Source of the DNA: Hespellia sp.
Lineage (GTDB): Bacteria; Bacillota; Clostridia; Lachnospirales; Lachnospiraceae
DNA: 64,000 nt
Direction of reading: 5' to 3'
Assembly (NCBI GenBank): GCA_028689735.1
Contig: JAQVCP010000013.1
Location: 1-64,000 of the forward strand
Under the pieces are notes generated by a model. It saw only the letters and a program-made list of their open reading frames with translations, searched no databases and was not told where the DNA came from. A program made the position numbers and the translations under genes. Below are positions 61,148 to 64,000 of this stretch, one piece after another (position 1 is the first letter of the stretch; each line of letters begins with the position of its first letter).

Positions 61148-61281
61148 ACGAAAGGCAACATAAATTAAGCCATCGAAATCATTACATCATGGATAAAAGA
61201 GTTGCAGAAACACAAGAAGATACTGGAAGTCAGATAGCTGATTTTATCAAAGCGTCATACAGACTTCCCCAACATGTAGCA

Positions 61282-61307
61282 AAGCGGATTAGGAAATGCC
61301 GCTTCAC
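61282..61307 (+). repeat. Dispersed hairpin repeat, copy E
   Basis: AAGCGGATTAGGAAATG is followed by CCGCTTCAC: AAGCGG (61282-61287) pairs with CCGCTT (61299-61304). TAGCAAAGCGGATT is identical to copy B. It lies inside the lactate operon, 40 nt before the dehydrogenase gene. Confidence 0.65.
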
Positions 61308-61346
61308 TAATAAAAATGAAAACACAATTTTAAGGAGGAATTTTTC

Positions 61347-62774
61347 ATGGCAAGTTATAACAAACTCACACCTGAAATCATTGAACAACTGCAGGCAGCA
61401 GCACCGGGACACATCTTGTTAGATGGAGATATTAATGAGGATTACAGCAGAGACGAGATGCCGATATATGGAAAGAAAGCGCCGGAGGCAGTGTTGGTAG
61501 CAAGGTCTACGGAAGAAGTTTCCAAAGTAATGAAAATCTGTAACGAAAATATGATTCCGGTTACACCAAGAGGCGCAGGAACCGGTCTGGTAGGCGGAGC
61601 AGTTCCACTCTATGGCGGTGTTCTGATCGACCTTACAAAAATGGACAAGATTCTGGAATACGATTTGGAAAACTTTGTAGTAAAGGTTCAGGCGGGTGTG
61701 CTTTTAAATACACTTGCTGAGGACTGTGCCAGCCAGGGTCTCTGCTACCCACCGGATCCAGGCGAGAAATTTGCGTGTCTGGCAGGAAATGTAGCTACCA
61801 ACGCCGGAGGAATGCGTGCAGTAAAATACGGAGCAACAAGAGACTATGTAAGAGCGATGACGGTAGTACTTCCAACTGGAGAAATCACACATTTCGGCGC
61901 AACTGTATCCAAGACTTCTACTGGATACTCCCTGTTGAACCTGATGATTGGCTCTGAAGGAACTCTGGGAATCATTACAGAACTGACATTAAAAATTATC
62001 CCGGCACCAAAGGTACAATGCAGTCTGATTATTCCTTATGAAGATCTTGAAGCATGTATCGCAACAGTTCCAAAATTCAAGATGGCACATATGAATCCAC
62101 AGGCACTGGAATTTATGGAGAGGGAGATTGTGTTATCTTCTGAGCGTTACATTGGCAAGAGTGTATTCCCGCAGGAATTAGAGGGCGTTCAGATTGGAGC
62201 ATATTTATTAGTAACACTGGATGCAGACAGCGAGGAGCAGTTGGAAGCTCTCACCGAGCAGGCGGCAGAAATCGTATTAGAGGAAGGCGCCATCGATGTT
62301 CTGGTAGCAGATACTCCGGCAAAAATGAAAGACGCATGGGCGGCACGTTCCAGCTTCCTGGAGGCAATTATGGCAGAGACAAAATTACTGGATGAGTGTG
62401 ATGTGGTCGTTCCGGTGAACAAGATCGCTTCTTACCTTACCTTTGTAAATAAAACAGGTGAGGAATGTGGTATTACAATCAAGAGCTTCGGTCATGCAGG
62501 AGATGGAAACTTACATATTTATCAGTTGTCCAATGACTTGGAGGAAGCGGAATTCAAGAAACGTGTAGATAAATTCTTTGACATCATTTATAAAGAAGCA
62601 ACGGATCTTGGAGGTCTGGTTTCTGGTGAGCACGGAATCGGTTCCGGTAAATGTAAGTACCTTCTGGATTCTGTTGGCGAGACCAACATGGGACTGATGC
62701 AGGGAATCAAGAAAGTATTTGATCCAAACCTTATTCTGAATCCAGGAAAAGTCTGCACGATTGCAGAAAAGTAA
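61347..62774 (+). CDS. lctD: FAD-linked lactate dehydrogenase of the confurcating complex (LctD/GlcD type)
   Basis: This 475-residue FAD_binding_4/FAD-oxidase_C enzyme has VTPRGAGTGLVGGAVPLYGG (FAD pyrophosphate site), PGEKFACLAGNVATNAGGMRAVKYG and a C-terminal GHAGDGNLH and GEHGIGSGK with the histidine positions of D-lactate/glycolate dehydrogenases. With EtfB and EtfA directly downstream, it matches the lactate dehydrogenase-Etf complex known from Acetobacterium, which drives lactate oxidation with NAD+ using reduced ferredoxin. AAGGAGG lies 9 nt before the ATG. Confidence 0.9.
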   Translation: MASYNKLTPEIIEQLQAAAPGHILLDGDINEDYSRDEMPIYGKKAPEAVLVARSTEEVSKVMKICNENMIPVTPRGAGTGLVGGAVPLYGGVLIDLTKMDKILEYDLENFVVKVQAGVLLNTLAEDCASQGLCYPPDPGEKFACLAGNVATNAGGMRAVKYGATRDYVRAMTVVLPTGEITHFGATVSKTSTGYSLLNLMIGSEGTLGIITELTLKIIPAPKVQCSLIIPYEDLEACIATVPKFKMAHMNPQALEFMEREIVLSSERYIGKSVFPQELEGVQIGAYLLVTLDADSEEQLEALTEQAAEIVLEEGAIDVLVADTPAKMKDAWAARSSFLEAIMAETKLLDECDVVVPVNKIASYLTFVNKTGEECGITIKSFGHAGDGNLHIYQLSNDLEEAEFKKRVDKFFDIIYKEATDLGGLVSGEHGIGSGKCKYLLDSVGETNMGLMQGIKKVFDPNLILNPGKVCTIAEK

Positions 62775-62898
62775 GAAACAGGTTCTGAATGATATGGTAT
62801 AATCAGAGAAGCAAAAAAACAGACAGCCATCAGACAAGACAGAACTCAGAATCATAAGAAGCAGATTAACTAAAAACAATATTAACAGGAGGTTCATT

Positions 62899-63699
62899 AT
62901 GAATATACTTGTGTGTATCAAACAGGTACCAGATACCAACGAAATCAAAATCGATCCAGTGACACATACTCTGGTGAGAAAGGGAGTGCCAAGCATCGTC
63001 AATCCATTTGACACCTATGCATTGGAAGTAGGAGTCCGGCTAAAAGAACAGCTAGGCGGAAAAGTTGTAGTCATTTCCATGGGACCAGAGCAGGCAAAAG
63101 AGGCGTTAAAGACCTGTCTTTCCGTAGGAGCAGATGACGCATATCTCATTTCCGACCGGAAGTTCGGCGGATCTGACACGCTGGCAACAAGCTACATTTT
63201 ATCCAGCGCTGTAAAAGCAGTAGAGGAAAAAGAAGGATTGAAATTTGACCTGATTCTGTGTGGTAAGCAGGCAGTTGACGGCGACACCGCTCAGGTTGGA
63301 CCAGAGATGGCAGAGCACCTTGACCTGCCGCAGATTACTTATGCGTTGGACATCGTCTATGAGGATGATAAAATTCAGGTAAAAAGGGAATGTGATGACG
63401 GCTATGATATGATTACCACAACACTTCCGGCAGTTGTTACCGTAGTAAAGCTTCCATATGAGCCAAGATATGCTACAATTCGTACGAAGATGGCAGCAAA
63501 GAAAAAGGAGATTCCAACCCTTACATTTGATGACTTAAAGACTGATGAGGCGTACTGTGGACTTGGCGGTTCTCCGACAAAGGTAAAAGGAACTTATACA
63601 CCGAACCGTGAGAAAAACGGCGTGAAGTTAAATGGTGTTGAGGCAAATGATGCAGGTGCACAGTTGGCAGAGTGGCTGCAGACCAATAAGATTCTGTAG
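62899..63699 (+). CDS. lctB: Electron-transfer flavoprotein beta subunit (lactate dehydrogenase-linked)
   Basis: This 266-residue EtfB has MNILVCIKQVPDTNEIKIDP, VNPFDTYALE, SMGPEQAKEALKTCLSVGADDAYLI and DGDTAQVGPEMAEHLDLPQITYA, with the nucleotide-binding DGDTAQVGP segment of bifurcating Etf. It pairs with EtfA encoded 12 nt later. AGGAGG precedes the ATG. Confidence 0.94.
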   Translation: MNILVCIKQVPDTNEIKIDPVTHTLVRKGVPSIVNPFDTYALEVGVRLKEQLGGKVVVISMGPEQAKEALKTCLSVGADDAYLISDRKFGGSDTLATSYILSSAVKAVEEKEGLKFDLILCGKQAVDGDTAQVGPEMAEHLDLPQITYALDIVYEDDKIQVKRECDDGYDMITTTLPAVVTVVKLPYEPRYATIRTKMAAKKKEIPTLTFDDLKTDEAYCGLGGSPTKVKGTYTPNREKNGVKLNGVEANDAGAQLAEWLQTNKIL

Positions 63700-63711
63700 G
63701 AGGAAAAAGAA

Positions 63712-64000
63712 ATGGCAAACAAGACTGATTATAAGAATATTTGGGTTTATATAGAGACAGAATGTGGACAGGCAAAGCCGGTTGGCCATGAGCTTTTAAA
63801 TCCGGCGAGAAAGCTTGCAGATGAAAAGCAGTGCCAGCTCATTGCTGTTGTGATTGGAAAAGATGTAGAGGAAGTTGCAAAGACAGCAATCAGCTATGGT
63901 GCAGACAGCGCGATTCTGGTGGACGGACCGGAATACGAGTACTATACCACAGACGCATTTGCAGGAGCGATGGAGCAGCTGATTGGAAAGTATAAACCAG
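63712..64000 (+). CDS. lctC: Electron-transfer flavoprotein alpha subunit, truncated by the window end
   Basis: The reading frame starts at ATG 63712 (TAGGAGG upstream) and is still open at 64000, giving 96 codons. It reads NIWVYIETECGQAKPVGHELLNPARKLAD and then ISYGADSAILVDGPEYEYYTTDAFAGAM, the N-terminal EtfA domain. It starts directly with the Etf fold, without an N-terminal ferredoxin domain. The FAD-binding C-terminal domain lies beyond the window. Confidence 0.92.
   Translation, partial: MANKTDYKNIWVYIETECGQAKPVGHELLNPARKLADEKQCQLIAVVIGKDVEEVAKTAISYGADSAILVDGPEYEYYTTDAFAGAMEQLIGKYKP

Noticed and set aside
61120..61422. Open frame of 100 codons across the lctP-lctD gap
   Set aside because: It starts inside lctP, contains the dispersed hairpin repeat and overlaps lctD in another frame.

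Overview
The window looks like chromosome from a low-to-mid GC anaerobic Firmicute, most probably a gut Lachnospiraceae-type Clostridium relative. This is inferred from gene content (ScrR/ScrA/ScrB, a GH120 beta-xylosidase, FMN-riboswitch RibU, an electron-confurcating lactate dehydrogenase set with EtfAB, TRAP and liv transporters), from strong AGGAGG ribosome-binding sites, and from A/T-rich intergenic DNA with many intrinsic terminators. No rRNA, tRNA or CRISPR array was seen. Species cannot be assigned from the sequence alone.

Layout: 1-343 holds repeats that look like the end of an IS21-family element. 344-3999 is a MacAB-like ABC efflux operon. 4065-5923 has an XRE regulator, a small ORF and a methyltransferase. 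6072-11792 is a xylo-oligosaccharide locus (AraC regulator, GPH symporter, esterase, GH120 beta-xylosidase). 11934-12911 is an FMN riboswitch with ribU. 13053-21813 is a sulfate uptake and activation operon (Sbp-CysTWA, AprAB-like reductase, CysDN). 21854-30049 is a sucrose region: LacI regulator, a repeat-containing SH3 lipoprotein, a histidine kinase relic, two LacI-type operators, ScrA, ScrB and enolase. 30082-35122 is the branched-chain amino acid ABC operon livKHMGF. A cytidylate-kinase-like gene, secG, rnr and smpB follow.

39537-49364 is a cyclic-acid locus: a divergent LysR regulator, a TIM-barrel isomerase/dehydratase, an FMN/Fe-S/FAD enoate-reductase-type enzyme, a shikimate dehydrogenase, an MFS carrier, then a separate TRAP transporter. 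It resembles shikimate/quinate loci of other Firmicutes, and its intercistronic gaps hold strong RNA hairpins. 49519-54694 is a two-component system with a soluble kinase plus an ABC exporter; the same 14-bp motif lies in front of both halves. 55067-55506 is a decayed Rpn/PDDEXK-type gene. 55937-58985 is a pantothenate operon (DUF2520 protein, panB, panC, panD). 59386-64000 is a lactate oxidation operon (permease, FAD-linked dehydrogenase, EtfB, EtfA cut by the window edge) with two GntR/LldR-like operators.

The signals least explained by known families are a dispersed 26-28 nt hairpin repeat found in six intergenic gaps, all in one orientation; the paired hairpins inside the shikimate-type operon; the four-fold beta-repeat lipoprotein; a long C-terminal extension on CysN; and the enone-reductase reading of the shikimate-type locus.
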